DNA of 64,000 nt from positions 124,001 through 188,000 of the forward strand of contig NBIV01000096.1 of the NCBI GenBank assembly GCA_003194525.1, written 5' to 3'. This document shows positions 62,323 through 64,000 of this stretch, one piece after another (position 1 is the stretch's first letter; each line of letters begins with the position of its first letter). A model generated the notes under the pieces. It searched no databases, had not been told where the DNA came from, and worked only from the letters and a program-made list of their open reading frames with translations. The stretch is from Gracilariopsis chorda. Taxonomy: Eukaryota; Rhodophyta; Florideophyceae; Gracilariales; Gracilariaceae. The position numbers were made by a program, and so were the translations under genes.

Positions 62323-64000
62323 CATGTCCTTTACGCTGGCAGCACTGAACCATGTACATAACACATCACCAACAGTTGTAGCTGTCACATCAAGCATTAT
62401 CGCCAATAACATTCGTACATAATGGCCCCGTCCACAGATCTTCGCAGAACTGTTGGAACAACTGTCAACAGGCATGCTCGTCTGGTTACAAATGACGCTG
62501 AATGCAACTTTACTATGGATCTTTATGGAAGTCAACAACGGTACAAGGTTCTGTCCTCAATGTTGACATTCGGAAGGTCAACAATCGAAATCTCACTTTT
62601 CTGACTGAGACGTTTAGTCTACCGAACCAAGAAAGAGAAGGAACTCTCCCTCTATCTAGTGTAAAACTAGGCACTGGTGTTGAAGAAGCCGTGAATGCTG
62701 CAGAAGAGCCTATTACTGAGATTGAACCCATTAATACGCAAAATATCGAGGAAGATGCTCTTGTGACACCATCTCAGATGCAAATTTGGCAGCCGCAAAC
62801 AATTTTATTAAGCGAAAATGCACCTGTCCAATCAACTGTGATTCATGGTCATGTGTGGGAAACCTGTACGTCGTTGAGTCCTCTCCATGGTTGTATGCAA
62901 ATGCATCAGTGGAAAGTGGTTGGCCCAGCCGGAGATTTTATCTCACGGCGTCACGTTCCTCCAAACATGAGTGCATTAGATTTCTTCTTTTGGATGTTCC
63001 CTATGCAACATTTGCAGTTCATATTGAACAGAACTAATGTTTGGTTAGAAAGCAAAGACGTTCGGAGGACTTCAGGGGGAGAATTGCTCAAATTCTTTGA
63101 AATTCCTACCCTCATGACTCGCATTTAGTTCTATTACAGACGGGATATTTGGAGCCTCCAAACTTTTTTTCTAAGTTTATTCCTCCGCCAAATATTGGTC
63201 TTGCGTTGTCACGAAACAGATTTCAAATGCTTAGCAACTCAATATGCTTCAGCGGAAATGGTGTGACTGAAGAGCAGGGAATCGCACGTTGGTCCTTCGC
63301 AGCAGATTTTGTGTAGGCAATCAATGACCATCGTCGGTCTTTTGTCACGCCATCACATGCCTTATGTGTTGATGAAGAAATGTCACGATGGAACGGATAA
63401 GGGGGTCATTGGATTGATGTCGAGCTTCCACACTATACGGCATTAGATAGAAAGCCGGAAAATGGTCTTGATATGAAGGCCGTATGTTGTGCACGAAGTG
63501 GCATAATGCTAAACATTGAGCTCAATATGGGTGCAAATATTCCGGAAAACGTTTTTGATTCTGATGAAGCCCATGGAACAGCAGCCTTACTTCGCTTAGT
63601 GCAACCATGGTTCGGATCAGAAAGGTTGGTATATGTGGATTCTTTTCTTGCGTCTGTCAGTACCGCGAAAGCATTACTGGAGAAAGTTTTACGGTTTACT
63701 GGAGTTGTCAAAAATTCTACTTGTGAATATCGTATGACACATCTCTCCGAAACGACTGTATCGGACAGGGGAGATTTTGTATCCATACTATCGAAAGGAA
63801 GCATTATCAATAATGATATAATGGCTATAATGTGGATGGACAGAGAAAGAAGGTATCTCGTATCAAGCTCTGGCACGGTTAATTTTGGTTCTCCTATTAT
63901 TCGAGAAAGGTGGAGACGGGAGGGAAATATTTCTAAGAAACTGGAATTGGAGGTCGCAATTCCCGAAGTGTGTGAAGAGTATTACAAAAACTGTTCAATG
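62323..64000 (+). pseudogene. PiggyBac-type DDE transposase, cut by window end
   Basis: The ATG at 62323 opens MSFTLAALNHVHNTSPTVVA; the domain proper starts near 62940 with HVPPNMSALDFFFWMFPMQH and ILNRTNVWL. After a TAG (63126-63128) and a slip in a T run near 63170, SKFIPPPNIGLALSRNRFQM follows, then CVDEEMSRWNG (first catalytic Asp), HWIDVELPHYTALDRKPENG, YVDSFLASVSTAKALL (second Asp) and VLRFTGVVKNSTCEY. Order and motifs are those of piggyBac-derived (DDE_Tnp_1_7) proteins, many known from oomycetes and algae. A TAG near 63317 and a TAA near 63399 add to the decay. The end lies outside the window. Confidence 0.75.

Noticed and set aside
1..64000. Endogenous giant virus
   Set aside because: Methyltransferase, SET, helicase and dioxygenase genes occur in large viruses, but no capsid, packaging ATPase, B-family polymerase or late transcription factor was seen.

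Overview
The window is eukaryotic nuclear DNA that is very rich in repeats. It carries a complete chromodomain Ty3/Gypsy retrotransposon, two Ty1/Copia relics on opposite strands, a piggyBac-type transposase, a WD40 fragment, a telomere-linked-helicase type RecQ gene present twice, and a broken NAD(P)-binding oxidoreductase that I place (from memory) in a plant and algal family. No bacterial operon layout, rRNA or tRNA gene was seen. An alga, perhaps a red alga, fits best; an oomycete or fungus cannot be excluded from sequence alone. Nearly every gene is decayed, with stops and frameshifts. Spliceosomal introns could imitate some breaks, but paralogue comparison places most of them as point lesions.

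Layout. 1-9320 is the left copy of a long direct repeat whose right copy lies at 46997-56289, about 46.97 kb away. The unit holds a DNA methyltransferase-SET fusion (only its SET end in the left copy), then a long gene with an OrsD-type zinc finger, a recombinase-like segment, a RecQ helicase and a zinc-knuckle tail, then a palindromic repeat, an AT-rich tail and degenerate tandem repeats. 10815-13303 is a small internally deleted Copia element with 91-bp LTRs. 13827-23816 is the Gypsy element, flanked by a CCTTC duplication, inserted in the last codon of a multi-pass membrane gene (minus strand, 25076 to 23817, stop codon now at 13819-13821). A head-to-head paralogue of that gene lies at 25788-26914. 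28420-29336 is the broken oxidoreductase.

29484-33506 and 39291-43342 (both minus) are two diverged copies of one large gene. It joins an N-terminal domain, a ParB-like domain, a helical region and a C-terminal Fe(II)/2-oxoglutarate dioxygenase-like domain. An unrecognised decayed gene (35020-38166, plus) lies between them, and arrays of nested palindromes occupy the spacers (33677-34400, 38750-39060, 43760-44390). After the right repeat copy come a minus-strand Copia relic (56293-61468), a WD40 fragment (61459-62228) and a piggyBac transposase running off the end (62323-64000).

How the parts may relate. The methyltransferase-SET, helicase and ParB-dioxygenase genes are all chromatin- or DNA-modifying types. 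They sit among palindromic spacers and one unit is duplicated. I infer one or more large mobile elements that once carried their own DNA and histone modification enzymes, now decayed. The second striking signal is in the young Gypsy element: its LTRs and its coding sequence are packed with short hairpins (4-5 bp stems, 3-4 nt loops) every few tens of bases, a texture absent from the surrounding DNA.
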